From Theocolax elegans (lineage: Eukaryota > Arthropoda > Insecta > Hymenoptera > Cerocephalidae), in contig CM047427.1 in the NCBI GenBank assembly GCA_026168455.1, forward strand, positions 60,651,249 through 60,715,248: DNA of 64,000 bases, read 5' to 3'. A model generated the notes under the pieces. That model was not told the DNA's origin. It searched no databases and worked only from the letters and a program-made list of their open reading frames with translations. The translations under genes and the position numbers were made by a program. Numbering within the stretch: the first letter of the stretch is position 1; each line of letters starts with the position of its first letter. Of the stretch, positions 51,701 to 61,119 are shown one piece after another.

Positions 51701-52062
51701 TTGACGCCGTCGGCCTCGACGGCCTTGAGCGCGGTCGAGACGTTCTCGAGGTAATGGTGCTGGTTCACCGGGCTCGGGTTCCACCGGGCCAATCGCTTGC
51801 CGGTCAGCTGCTCGACCAGGGCGCACAGTCTCGTCCCGTCGCGGAAGTCATCCGCGAGATCGAGGACCGGACCGCACCTACACCCGCGCTCCGATTGCTT
51901 CAGGTGCTCGTTCACCCAGTTGCGGAAGGTGTTGGCTTGGATCTCCACCCAGAGATCCTCGTTCCCCTTGATCGGCATGCCTTTGGCGGCGGTCCCCTCG
52001 GCCGAGCGGGCCACGAGACCGACGAGCTCCGCCGGCTCGAGCTGCTCCCGTGGGGCCTGCAT
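15697..52062 (-). CDS. jbug: jitterbug-type filamin, three CH domains and 24 filamin repeats (34 coding exons)
   Basis: Large actin cross-linking protein. All 34 exons join with GT-AG borders in a single frame (8568 nt, 2855 aa when ending at 15707). Order: CH1 (about residues 33-152), CH2 (155-260), CH3 (262-365), filamin repeats 1-3 (to about 637), Ser/Asn-rich hinge (about 638-935), 21 repeats (about 936-2830), short tail. Repeats were counted by the recurring G-strand signature (PxxGSPF-like). Three CH domains rather than two separate jitterbug from cheerio/filamin A. Intron phases are 21 of phase 1, 10 of phase 0 and 2 of phase 2, so most repeats are exchangeable phase-1 modules. Family knowledge: cytoskeletal, at the cell cortex, with roles in tendon cells and axon guidance in Drosophila. 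Exon groups follow as separate entries. Confidence 0.93.
16283..16320. repeat. 9-bp perfect inverted repeat in the last jbug intron
   Basis: CGTTTCGCT at 16283-16291 and AGCGAAACG at 16312-16320, with a 20-nt spacer, 36 nt downstream of the exon 33 donor on the gene strand. It could form a stem-loop near the splice site. Confidence 0.5.
16356..17514 (-). CDS. jbug: jbug coding exons 32-33: last filamin repeats
   Basis: Exons: 17318-17514 and 16356-16658. Exon 32 completes a repeat split after DTRRAGPG and ends YAGEHVTGSPFTLKVSG. Exon 33 is the final repeat (VRVYGPGIEHGVLATFQSRF to VLVPGSPFPVKIVDTQDE), followed by LLMLTQ and a CAG|GTACCA donor. If the donor is not used, translation stops after VPFFFHL at 16332. 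Confidence 0.9.
18319..18962. mobile_element. Foldback (long inverted repeat) element in a jbug intron
   Basis: A 644-bp palindromic element. The left arm (about 18319-18600) matches the reverse complement of the right arm (about 18655-18962) at roughly 80 percent by eye over nearly its full length. Ends read CAAGGGAAATACTTGACC and GGTCAAATACTTCCCTTG, and both are flanked by TAA. It has no coding capacity and lies in the intron between jbug exons 31 and 32. Confidence 0.7.
19310..19370. repeat. Short direct repeat (two units of about 27 bp)
   Basis: The segment AAGAATTCAGAATTGG occurs twice in tandem with similar flanks, in the jbug intron downstream of the foldback element. Confidence 0.5.
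20103..22209 (-). CDS. jbug: jbug coding exons 28-31
   Basis: Exons: 21715-22209, 21133-21395, 20892-21051, 20103-20321. Exon 28 has two repeats ending YPVPGSPVVCVAE and QLPGSPWHPKIVD; its donor is G|GTTAGT. Exon 29 ends VPFPGAPKLAIAPE, and exon 31 contains RQLKGCPLQINVSS. All joins preserve frame. Confidence 0.9.
23489..28047 (-). CDS. jbug: jbug coding exons 19-27
   Basis: Exons: 27860-28047, 27377-27572, 26582-26719, 25948-26429, 25538-25766, 25117-25461, 24574-24750, 23887-24126, 23489-23632. Repeat-ending signatures include FNGEDVPGSPFTCQV, LNGAHVQGSPFLIKAYN, FNGEPVPGSPFTCQVLG and SEHIKGSPFACNVYD. Exon 24 contains a degenerate repeat whose G strand reads IISSQTLQAFD instead of GSPF-like. 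Exons 24-27 are successive phase 1-1 modules. Confidence 0.9.
28473..32264 (-). CDS. jbug: jbug coding exons 15-18
   Basis: Exons: 32037-32264, 30653-31260, 30328-30574, 28473-28694. Exon 16 (608 nt) carries two full repeats (FNGEPVPGCPFVCLVSD and YNGHPVNGTPFLAKAFD) and is GC-rich. The exon 17 donor is the weaker G|GTTCGT and is followed in the intron by a polypyrimidine run (gene strand). Exon 18 ends a repeat with RNVPVLGSPFSCKVYD. Confidence 0.9.
28904..28927. repeat. Perfect hairpin, 10-bp stem and 4-nt loop
   Basis: TTCTCGAGCT, loop CGCA, AGCTCGAGAA. It lies in a GC-richer patch of the jbug intron upstream of exon 18, beside an imperfect GTTTT-type repeat. Confidence 0.75.
30191..30225. 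repeat. (GACAGAGA)n tandem repeat
   Basis: About four 8-bp units, continuing into a purine-rich run to about 30270. On the gene strand it is a polypyrimidine tract about 100 nt after the jbug exon 17 donor. Confidence 0.85.
31780..31803. repeat. (TA)n microsatellite
   Basis: Short TA run in the jbug intron between exons 15 and 16. Confidence 0.8.
32265..35287 (-). other. jbug intron between exons 14 and 15 (3.0 kb)
   Basis: AT-rich intron. It contains a foldback element at 34807-35020 and a short GC-richer patch at about 33770-33960 that has no supported exon. Confidence 0.7.
34807..35020. mobile_element. Foldback MITE in a jbug intron
   Basis: A 214-bp inverted-repeat element. The inner 23-bp arms begin TCTAGTAAATGAATCACAG and differ from the reverse complement of the right arm at one or two positions. 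The outer part pairs less perfectly out to CACTGAGAAAAA on the left and a diverged CATGGAGAGAAA on the right. No coding capacity. Confidence 0.6.
35288..44234 (-). CDS. jbug: jbug coding exons 11-14: filamin rod after the hinge
   Basis: Exons: 44099-44234, 43548-43627, 42955-43122, 35288-35434. Exon 11 closes a repeat with YNGEHIEGSPFR. The 80-nt exon 12 is the smallest internal exon. Exon 13 encodes FNGEAVPG and joins across a 7.5-kb intron to exon 14, whose SPWKVGI completes the G strand; this confirms the long splice. Exon 14 is GC-rich and begins the next repeat (MSVVGDSVRLVPAGSPAVFE). Confidence 0.88.
35435..42954 (-). other. Largest jbug intron (7.5 kb) with GC-rich islands
   Basis: AT-rich intron with GC/CpG-rich islands at about 36050-36470, 37900-38450, 40480-40760 and 41500-41640. 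The repeats (GAAAGAAAAA)n at about 37857-37900, (GGTATA)n at about 38070-38095 and (GGYGGY)n at about 40527-40558 lie in or beside them. No conserved exon was found. The islands could be internal promoters or enhancers, or a nested noncoding transcript. Confidence 0.55.
40527..40558. repeat. (GGC/GGT)n trinucleotide repeat
   Basis: About ten GGN units in a CpG-rich island of the long jbug intron. Confidence 0.85.
44317..46554 (-). CDS. jbug: jbug coding exons 9-10: filamin repeats 2-3 and Ser/Asn-rich hinge
   Basis: Exon 9 (45658-46554, 897 nt, phase 1-1) encodes two filamin repeats ending VRGSPFTLRVGS, then a disordered Ser/Arg/Asn/Pro-rich segment with many SPS-like steps. Exon 10 (44317-44856, 540 nt, phase 1-1) continues the disordered region with Asn/Ser/Thr stretches and re-enters the fold at its end (SLDASKIAVIVTG). 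The hinge spans about 300 residues. Exon 10 is a multiple of three with matching phases, so it could be a cassette exon. The intron between them contains a MITE. Confidence 0.88.
45289..45558. mobile_element. TTAA-type MITE, copy 2 (shortened, in filamin intron)
   Basis: A 270-bp relative of the element at 13717-14081 with the same left end (CGGGATGTGAACCCCAAAAA) and a right end whose reverse complement is GGAGATGTGACACCAAAATT. Shared internal blocks include the AATTAATTAATAATTAAC stretch. Flanking tetranucleotides are TTGA and TTCT, so the duplication has decayed or the insertion is old. It lies in the intron between filamin coding exons 9 and 10. Confidence 0.6.
46770..52062 (-). CDS. jbug: jbug coding exons 1-8: three CH domains and first filamin repeat
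   Basis: Exons: 51687-52062, 49585-49709, 49058-49188, 48754-48967, 47746-47863, 47484-47671, 46980-47135, 46770-46911. Exon 1 begins MQAPREQLEP (A at -3 of the ATG) and holds CH1 helices (DLWVEIQANTFRNWVNEHL, DFRDGTRLCALVEQLTGK). Exons 2-4 hold CH2 (PPRKLMLSWLKAVLPECR, DWNSGVYLSALLNYCKPG). Exons 4-6 hold CH3 (GFHSTLRWVNSQLPHN, DWNDGRALCSIVRNLGGP, MADQNVEHLGVMAYAAYFQW). Exons 6-8 begin the filamin rod (NDGELLNGCPHYFRVH). Exon 1 lies in a GC-rich island and is separated from exon 2 by a 2-kb intron. Confidence 0.92.
49546..49571. repeat. (TA)n microsatellite
   Basis: Interrupted TA run just downstream (gene strand) of the jbug exon 2 donor. Confidence 0.8.
49710..51686 (-). other. First coding-side intron of jbug
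   Basis: 2.0-kb intron, AT-rich in its 3' half. The part next to exon 1 (51200-51680) is GC/CpG-rich and continuous with the 5' island of the gene. Confidence 0.7.
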
Positions 52063-52640
52063 CCTGCTCCCTCGGTCTTTCGCCAGCAGACGCGCCGATC
52101 CTGTCCAAACAATCCACCGCTGCCTTTACTCGTGTCGTGCTTTGTGTCTTACTGTCTTGTTAGTTGTTGCCGCTCGCGGCTCGCTCCTGCCTCCTTGTGG
52201 TAGTGAGCAGTGCGCCCTCCCTAGTCCCTGGCCCCCTCCTACCACCTACCACCTGCCTCTTCTCTGCTTCCCTCTCGACGTCTCGACTTCTCGAGTCTCG
52301 GGCGGTCACCACTCGCCAAGTCGCCAGTCGCCGCGGCGATATAGCCTCCTACCACCAGCTTGGCCCCCACCGCAGGACATGTAGTGAATGTCGCCGGATA
52401 CCGGATGATGTGCCAGTGCCACCGAGCCGATGTGCGTTGGCTTTTTCGAGTTGAGTAATTTCTTTCGCTCGGTGCATCGCGCGAGATGGACCGACCTTTT
52501 TTCTCATTTCTTCATCGGTTTCGATCTCTTCGTTGCAACAGGAAATCGTGGTTTACGTTCCTTCCTATCTTCTTTAGGCCGTTCGCCCGTGATTTATACA
52601 CTTAACTATACTTACCCGCGCGTTATAACTTACAACCACT
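52063..52640 (-). promoter_or_regulatory. jbug 5' UTR/promoter region
   Basis: GC-rich, C/T-rich on the plus strand, directly upstream of the jbug start codon. It grades into AT-rich DNA by about 52650. No TATA box or start site can be fixed by eye. Long ORFs here on either strand lack family resemblance. Confidence 0.45.
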
Positions 52641-55374
52641 ATTTTTTTAATCATTTTTTATTAACGCTACGCGACTACCATGACCGTCCATTGTAAATTA
52701 CAATACCCGGTATATGCATGTAGTTCAAGTCTCTAGCCAGGAAAATATCTTCCTTTATACTTAGTTTCCCCATGGTTTTTGCGTATCCAAGTATAGCGAT
52801 TTCTGATGCTATTGGTACCTTGCTGCAAATTTCTTTATCCAACTTTTGAGATTTATGCATTTTGTATTTTAAAAGCGTATACCAATACGTACTACAATAT
52901 TACTTATACGAAAAATTAAAATAAACTTTCTAAACCTCAATCAATATAAGATAATAAACATTTTTTTAATTTCTAGTCTTTCTAAGCCCAGATACTATAC
53001 CGAGTATTCCACTGCAGGTTTCTCTCAACGATTTTCTATTTTCTATTTTCTATTTTCTATCGATACGCGAATTTCAATCTATGTCTTATACGTGTGACCA
53101 ATTGCGTCGTTAAAGAGTTTGTATTCTTAAAATAATTTTAATCTATTTTCTCGGTAATATAAATATGACAAAAGTTTCACTATGATTACTATATAATAAA
53201 AATTAATAAATCGTTTGATTAATTCTTTGTCTGATAAAGATAATATATTATTTAGTTGATTTTACGTGTAACAAATGAAGTATTTAGTTTTTCAGATTTA
53301 TCCAAAATTTGGATTTTAATTTTAATCTTTAAGGAGCCGAAGATTCACGTTTAAGGTTTTCTTAATGGATATTTTCCCCACGCACATTAAATATTAATCT
53401 ACTTTCCGAGAATAATTTAAATTTAGGTTTAAAATATATTTTAAAATAGCCATTTATGCTTCCCCGAATAATGGTACATTAATCGTGAAAAAAATGATAA
53501 TTACAGGCTTTCTCATGTGAATACATAAAGATTTAACTAAAAAAATGATGATTTAGCAAACTCTTATTACCATACATAAATAAGTACCAATTTTTGCAAA
53601 AAATGTAAATTATTGTAACTAAATACAACATGCGATTAATTAAAAAACTTTATTAACATTCCTCCTTAACGCATACCTTACTTTTTGTTACGTGTATGCG
53701 CACAGAACCTTTAATATGAATAATATGGACACTTCTATTAATTTGTCCTTTTCTGCGCTTTTAATTGTTACCTATCTACGCATATTACAAGCGCTTAATA
53801 CACATTGACTGTTGTATAATTCTTACAACACCATCTCACATTATTTCTCTTAAATGTTTATACTTTATTCCTTTATTGGTATATAAAAATGTATATATGA
53901 TTATTATAGAAAGTTTTTAAATTTATTATTTATTTATCAATTGTTTCATATTATGAAACTTGACATTATTCTTATTAATCTCTTTTGAAATAAAAGTATC
54001 CGTTAAAGAATGAATAAACAATATAAAAATTAAATAGGAAAGGCAAATTATTAGTTAGTTCATAGCACGTGTAAATTCGATCGATATTGCATGTATCTTG
54101 AAGTGCAATGCTATTTTTTGAAACGCAAAAAGAAATATTTCAACTTTGGTAAGAAGTAATTGTAGACATGAGGTTGTCCGATTATTATTATTATTACTAT
54201 ATTTGTTGCAATTATCGAAATAATATATTCATCTCCTTTAAATAATAAAAGATGATCCATCGTATAATTGTATACGCGAGATAGTTTGTCGTGTATATTA
54301 TTTTTAACATGCCTTGTATATATATGTATCATAGTAAAAGAAATCACAAAGAGATCCTTCCTGTTAAGAATTTTAGACGAGGTTAAACTATACGTGATTT
54401 TCGTTTGCCTATATAGAGATTGAATTGTTGCCTAAGTTAAACAAGTGCGACACTATTGAAGCACACGCACTTTTCTTTTTTACCTTTCTCACCGATCGAC
54501 ACGAAAAAACCTATTTCAAGAACTGATAATTATTATACGCGTACTTAAAATGACCATTTCTCTTATAAATCTGCTTGTGTAAATTTTATGTCGTACGTCC
54601 GATTACAATAATTTTCAAAGAACACCCGATATTGTTCATTTTTATGCCCTACTTACGAAATGTATTATTTGGGTACATTAATAATACCTTTTGTCCTTTG
54701 AGTACAAAGTAAAACAGTGAAGTATACCGACAGAATTGTCACAAAAGTTATATACCTAATGCAAGTAATTTTTCGTAAAGTATGCGTAAAGTTCTTCTTT
54801 GTGTTTATTATTTAACATGTAAAAAGTAACCCTAGCTTATGCATTGGTTCATAAGGTGCATAAAAATGCATTTCGTTTATAAACATTAACAAAAAGTCGA
54901 ACATTGGAAATAAAAATTTGAATATGTGCCTGCATGCAGTCAAAATTCACACCCCAGAAACTTTATTATGGAATAATATAAGAAGAGGAGAAAATTCGCG
55001 GGCTTATAAGGTATATATGAAGCAAGACAGATCACGATTAAGCTAACATTTTGAAACATTACTTTGGATGCAGGAAACAACAAAATGCCTTGCTAATTAT
55101 TGTAAAATTCAGTTAAATAATAGATAAAAATTAATTTCATTTAAATTTTCAATAAACAATTTTTATTATTATCTTATATTTTACTTATATATTTTTCATT
55201 ATTTTATATTTTATTTTATTATTTATGTTTGATTAAAAAATTTTTTCAGGGCGGGGGAGAAGGGTGGCAAGTGCCCTGAGACTATAGGAACTACTATAAA
55301 AAATTTTTATTTCATCATATTCGAAAAACGATGAAATACAAAAATGTTCCACATATACCATCAAAAATTGTTAT
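52641..55374. other. Intergenic AT-rich DNA between jbug and ALG9 (upstream part)
   Basis: No gene recognised. It contains a (TTTTCTA)n short tandem repeat at about 53032-53060. Small ORFs are unsupported. Confidence 0.6.
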
Positions 55375-55378
55375 TTAA

Positions 55379-55600
55379 GGAGATGCCGGAGTTCACACAA
55401 AACCACACATACCGACATTTTCGTATTTCCGTTATTTATTTACTATTTTCGATATTTATTTAATCATTTTTATCATCGCGTATTTTCTGATTCATAAGCA
55501 AATAATGTGCAATGATAGCAATATTTAAATAAAATCAAAAACAAATTTAAATAACGAAAGTTGCAACACAGGAATTTGTAATTAGCTATGCGACATCCCC
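55379..55600. mobile_element. TTAA-flanked MITE, 222 bp
   Basis: Flanked by TTAA at 55375-55378 and 55601-55604. Ends are imperfect inverted repeats: GGAGATGCCGGA on the left and GGGGATGTCGCA on the reverse complement of the right. They resemble the ends of the elements at 13717 and 45289. No coding capacity. Confidence 0.55.
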
Positions 55601-55604
55601 TTAA

Positions 55605-55973
55605 GGCACACCCGGTAAGTTCCGACTGAACTAAAAAGGATAATTATTCCATTTATTTAAAAAAATGCGCAATTGTATGTAAAATCCGAATACAGAACTG
55701 TACTAGATAATAAAATAATAAGTCATTCTTCAAAGTTTCAAGTCAATACAACAAAGATACCCTAAAAAATTTCTGCACCGCAAATGTACGATTCTCTGAG
55801 ATTCTTTGGAGCAGAAATTTTTTAGGGTGTCTTTGTTGTATTGACTTGAAACTTTATAGAATGACTTTAGTGCTTCTATATTCGGGTTTTGCATAAAAAT
55901 GCGTATTTTTTTAAATAAATGTAATAATTACCTTTTTTGGCTCGGTTGGTAATCCATTGGGTGAGCCACCCCC
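55605..55973. mobile_element. Foldback element abutting the previous MITE, TTAA-flanked, 369 bp
   Basis: It starts immediately after the TTAA at 55601-55604 and ends at a TTAA at 55974-55977. Both arms (about 170 bp each) match as inverted repeats. The best part runs through CAAGTCAATACAACAAAGA, and the turn lies near 55785. No coding capacity. Confidence 0.7.
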
Positions 55974-55977
55974 TTAA

Positions 55978-57092
55978 GAAAATAATAATTACATGAAAAA
56001 TTAACTAATTTTTAATACAATTCATATAACATTCAACTTTTTTAATTACAGGTATTGAAATATTTGCATTGCAAAGATGCAATGAAACCAATGAAGTAAT
56101 AAACTTAGAAGTGTCACTAACTATTTATAGATATTACATACACTAATATAATATCTCTTAAAATAATAGTATAAATCTCTTTATTTTTTCCAGTTATTTT
56201 GGATCTGTCTAGTAACTACTTAACTTCAAGCAAACCTTGATTTTTATTAATTTAAAAATTTGAATTAATCATACGAAAATTATTAAGTATTAATTTTATA
56301 ATTCATACAAACACTTATAATTATTATAAATTAATATAGAAACTATCATTAAGGTCACATTCGAAAGTCTATTTATATTTAGAATCATGGGATTAATTCA
56401 AATTTTAAAGGATTTATGTTTTGTTTATAAATATAAATATATTATCAAAGATTAAAAAAATTTATGTCAGTTGAAATATACAATTACTAAAAATAATTAT
56501 AGTATATTTTTGGGATGAGTCACAACTGTTCTTATAAGGTTAAAATATTTTTGTGAATTTTCAAATATTTTGTGGAATTTGTAACAGATAACTGCGATAC
56601 TTAGGCACTGATATGTACATCGTATTTAAAGGTTAATACTTTCTCAATTATTAATTTTATATTTTAAATATGTCACATAAATAAATATATTTTGGTTTAA
56701 TGATTTGTAACACATTTTACGTATTATTTCTTATCAAAAAGATTTATTACCTTTCAATTTTTAACATTACATTTTTGTGTAATATTAACGTACAAATCGC
56801 GGAATGCAAACAATTTTTCTTCTTCACGTTTTGCAGAGTAAAAAAATATTCTAGCAAAACAACGTGTTTCATAACACATGCGTAAAAATGTAAAAATATT
56901 ACAAGTGCGTGTTTGTTATTCATAAACATTATGTTACTAACACGTTCAGTTGAACTTCTCACTATAACTAATCCCATGAAATGACTTGTATTACCCAAAT
57001 ATATATATTTGTTTATGTTAAATTAATATTAGACTTATCAAGTCCAAATTTTTGACTAGACACAATGTCTTATCAATAGATCAATTGGAAGA
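55978..57092. other. AT-rich region downstream of ALG9
   Basis: No gene recognised. It probably includes the ALG9 3' UTR. The nearest clear AATAAA on the minus strand is at 56743-56748, about 350 nt past the stop. Confidence 0.5.
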
Positions 57093-59878
57093 TCAAGGTT
57101 TTGAAGACTTGTTCTTTGTTGATGTTAGTTTATACCTTGTACTCTGTAATAAATTGTAAGAACCGTATGAACAGAATTTACTAGATGCAAATGGAAAATA
57201 AAACGATCGAAATAGTGGGTGAGAGCTGAAACATAATAAAATCAAGGTTAACTGTCTATTAATCTATCAAAGACAAAATTAAGTTCATTGATATGTTTAC
57301 CTTGATGCATCTAAAAATTTTGAAGACTTTAAAATAGTGAAACGATTTAGTTGTCGTGAGTAATTTGGTTCGAGTATTGTTTCTTTATCAAGATCTAAAT
57401 CCATTATAAAATGGCATTTTTCCACATCAAACTAAAATTTATTAACCATTATTGTTAAGTATAATTCTAATGAAAAGCAAGTATTCAATATTTCTTGTAA
57501 CTTACATATCGAGATGGTTCTTCTAAATTCATATCATTAAAATGAGGTTGAATTATGCTTGTAGCATTTTCACTTTCTGAGAACGCTTGAGGTAACTGCC
57601 CTTTAAATTCTGATTTTAAGTACTGTAGTTTCCAACTATATTTTAAATAAATTAATACAAATACATGGTTGTAAAGTAACGCATTATACTGTAAACTTTG
57701 TTGAAACTTACTTATTTGATGGGAAAAAGAAACTACTTGGAAATCGATACCATTCTTTCCCAACACAAAAATTTATAGTACTATCATTTGGTATCTGATT
57801 ATTACCAAGTTTATTTACTTCTGTCATTATTTCCATTGGTGCATGATAACCTAATAAAAATAATATAACATGTTAGATGTGTTAACTGTTCGTACAAGGA
57901 GGTATATGTATTATGTGTGTATGCGTGTTCTTATCAAATAAAATTGTCATACCTTTATACAAAGTAAATGTCCTAGATAATCCAAAAAATCCACAAACAA
58001 CTATAGCAGTCACCATGATATAAGTTGTATTTTGAAGATAATGGTTTGATAGTGGTAAACTACTCCATATTTTGGTTTTAATAAGAAAACATAACTTTTG
58101 GATAACATCAACGGTAATAGCACCATTTAAACAAATAAGTGGATATACAGGAAACAGAAACCGCTCTTCCTAAATGTAAATTGTCAAACATTTACTAACA
58201 TAAGAAGAATATTTGCATGAAGACATTTAAATTATGAACTAACCTTGTGTGGTTGAATAAAGAAAACAATAAACCAAAGGTACATAGGAGCTAAAGAATA
58301 TAAATATGGCAAACATCGGGAATGTCTTGGTTTAGCAGGAACAAAACACCAAGCTAAAAACTAAGTTTTTTCTTATTAATATACATAATTAAATCTAATA
58401 AATATGTAATTAAAATATTCTAATATAATTAGAAACTTACTAAAAATATAGGAGTAAAGAGTGCTCCTATAAATATAAAATTAAAATTAAGAAATCCGTT
58501 GATTAGATAAAAGGTAAATGGTTCAGTCCCATAAAGGTTTGGTCCATGAGTTGTAAAAATATTGTACATAATAATATTGAAAGGTGCAATAACCAGTTTG
58601 CCATAATACATGGAATCTATCCAAATCATAGGTAATAAAATTACAGTAGCTGATATAATAACCCATTTAATGAAATTTAACCATTCTTTTCTGCGAAACA
58701 GCATTTCTATTGCAATTGGCAGTCTGTAATTAAAACATAACTTTATTAGAACAAATTTAATGAGTTTATACTTATAAAATATATTAAAGATTCATTACCC
58801 GAGTAATGCTGCAAATGGCCAGCCAAGTAGGGTAGAAATTGCTGTAGCAAAGATAGCAAGTTCATATTTACGTCCATACCAAGCAGCTATTCCAACTGTA
58901 CTAAAGTACCTAACAATATAAGAAAAAAGTAAGTAACATGTATATTCTCAAATGCATACTTCAATATATAAATAGAAATAATTTATTACATTGAGAAGGA
59001 TGATGGCAAAAATGCAGCACTAGAAATAAACATTCCAGTACTAAGAATAAGGAAAGCAAGAGTCAGTCTTGCAATATGCACACCAAACTCACGACACACA
59101 TTTCTGAAATTATATTACAAATATAATATGTTACCATGTAATAATTGTGATAAGGATTATAAATATAAATCTATTTAAACTAACTTATAAAAATAGACTT
59201 CCACAAGTGCACATCCTACCGAGAGTGAACATCGAATAAAATAAAAAACATGAACTGGATTTGGTTCTAATAAATAACAATACAACTTGGCAGGCACCAT
59301 GTGTATCAATAAATATGTATAAGATCGTAATGCATACTGAGGGCTATATTCCCAAGTTTGTTGACCATTTCTGTAGAGGAGAAAGTGGCCCTGAAAAGAT
59401 ATAAATTTTACAATATATAGAATTATAATTTATAATTTAGGAATTAAATATTTAACATATTTAATAGATAGAATAAGATTTATAAATTTTTAATAATTTT
59501 AGTATCAATTTATATTTGTGATAGTGGGTAAGGTAGATAAAATTAAATATGTTAAAAATAAATAGAAGATTTACCGGTTCCCAATAATTGAATGTTTCAT
59601 CACAATCAGTTATATGACTCCAAATAAATGAGCAGAATCTAGCTAATAGTAAAAATTTGAAGGCAGTATCGCCTCCAGGATAAACAAGTCCCATGTTGTC
59701 CGAAAGAGATACATCTTCAGACTTTTCTTGAGATCTAATAAGCAATATAGTTTAATAATGCAATGACCACTAGGATTTAATAAAATATTCACACTTACTT
59801 AAATGATTTTTTTCCATTGTTTCGTTTGGTGTCCTTTTTTACAAGTACAGTATTGCGTTGACGTTGTTTAGGTGCCAT
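57093..59878 (-). CDS. ALG9: ALG9, dolichyl-P-Man alpha-1,2-mannosyltransferase (12 coding exons, complete)
   Basis: Exons: 59799-59878, 59575-59734, 59185-59390, 58990-59103, 58799-58909, 58441-58723, 58244-58360, 57953-58169, 57712-57850, 57506-57635, 57301-57431, 57093-57225. They total 1821 nt (606 aa), close to the 611 aa of human ALG9. All junctions are GT-AG and in frame. Motifs: DCDETFNYWEP (residues 70-80, first luminal loop with the acidic pair of GT-C enzymes), HGPNLYGTEPFTFY in exon 6, HKEERFLFPVYP across the exon 7/8 join, CVGKEWYRFPSSFF in exon 9, and NDMNLEEPSRY in exon 10. Many hydrophobic segments fit a multi-span ER protein of family GT22. Family knowledge: adds two alpha-1,2 mannoses to the lipid-linked oligosaccharide for N-glycosylation. 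The coding sequence is AT-rich, unlike Hey. Confidence 0.96.
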
Positions 59879-60070
59879 ATGACTAGAAATTCGCATGAAG
59901 CTAAAACCATAGAGATGACATAAAAATCACCAAGCCTGTCATCAATCTTTAACAAGGTGACGATATAATTTGTTAATTTCGAAAATCTTGTGTGCTTAAC
60001 TACATAATAAATAATGTTTTTGACTAAGAGGTTGGTATGTCAAACCGGCAACGATGGCGATTTAATTCGA
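59879..60070 (-). promoter_or_regulatory. ALG9 5' UTR/promoter
   Basis: Only about 190 bp separate the ALG9 start codon from the left edge of the duplicated segment, so the core promoter probably lies here or within that segment. No TATA box was recognised. Confidence 0.4.
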
Positions 60071-60704
60071 TGTCAGCTGTCGAAAACTTCATATCTTAAA
60101 AAAAGCTCCGTAAACTATGCAATAAAAGTGTAAAATTTGAATTTATAAAAATGCTATTAAATGCGTAATCGTAAACAGGATTAGCAATTTAAACTAAAAA
60201 AACTGCGTTTATCGCCGTTTACGAAAAAATAATTAAAATCCAAAATGCTTGCGACTGGACTAAGAATATTAATATTTCTGCATGTAAGCTCAAAATATAA
60301 CAAAGTACTATACACTGATCGTTTGCAATTTGATTGAGAATTGTAAAAATATATTAGTTAAATCTACAAAAGCAATGTTTAAATATAAATATTAATATTT
60401 CAATTGTATTGCATGCACCGCATGTGGGATGAGTTCCGTGTTCCATCATTCCGGTGTCTCCCGCCACTTTATTTAAATGCAGTACAAAGACTTTTATTGC
60501 TTATCGCAATATATGTTTTTAGAATTTAGTTAATCTGCGGAATCGTTAGAAGGTTAAAAAAATACATCCATATAAGCGTGGGCTTCTTTGGTTTTAGAGA
60601 TAATACTTGCTTTTTTAATTTGCTCAAACCGGTGTAATATGTATTATAATTATATAGCCGGTATTATAATATGAATAATTATTTCATTAAAAAATGTTAA
60701 ATTA
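60071..60704. repeat. Long direct repeat, copy 1
   Basis: 634 bp repeated at 63367-64000 with a single visible difference (C at 60625, T at 63921). The left boundary is sharp: both copies begin TGTCAGCTGTCG and the flanks differ. AT-rich, no ORF of note. Confidence 0.95.
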
Positions 60705-60802
60705 GGGGAGACTGGGGTATTTTTGAACAGGGGCATTTTTGAACTTTTTGAATAGCTCCTTGATATCGTAATATTTATGCTATAATAAGACGGTTTCTTT
60801 AA

Positions 60803-61115
60803 GGGGGTTCATACTCAATTTTTTATGATTAATTAATAAAAAAGTAGAACAGTCTGTGAAAAAATAAGAGAAGAGGCGCCTTCGTTTATTGACAATCTAA
60901 CTGTGTGCTGAATTTTAGATTAAAATATTATTGCGTTTTTGAGAAAATTCTTACCAAAAATATCAAATCTTTTCACCTCGTTGAGGTTAGGTTCACATTT
61001 TTGGTAAGACTTTTCTCAAAAACGCAATATAATTTTAATCTGAAATTCAGCACACAGTTAGATTGTCAATAAACGAAGGCGCCTCTTCTCGTATTTTTTC
61101 GCATACTGTTTTATT
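60803..61115. mobile_element. Foldback element, right arm truncated
   Basis: Begins GGGGGTTCATACTC after TTAA at 60799-60802. Arms of about 125 bp (about 60835-60960 and 60990-61115) are near-perfect inverted repeats; both include GAAGAGGCGCCTTCGTTTAT or its complement. The right arm stops short of the expected outer end, where retrotransposon-derived coding sequence begins. Confidence 0.65.
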
Positions 61116-61119
61116 TACA

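Noticed and set aside
51451..52203. 250-codon plus-strand ORF over jbug exon 1
   Set aside because: Antisense to the CH1 exon and open because of high GC. The minus-strand frame has the conserved CH motifs and splices correctly.
61063..61119. Upstream ATG for the retrotransposon-derived frame
   Set aside because: These codons lie in the foldback arm. The homology-like part begins after the arm ends.
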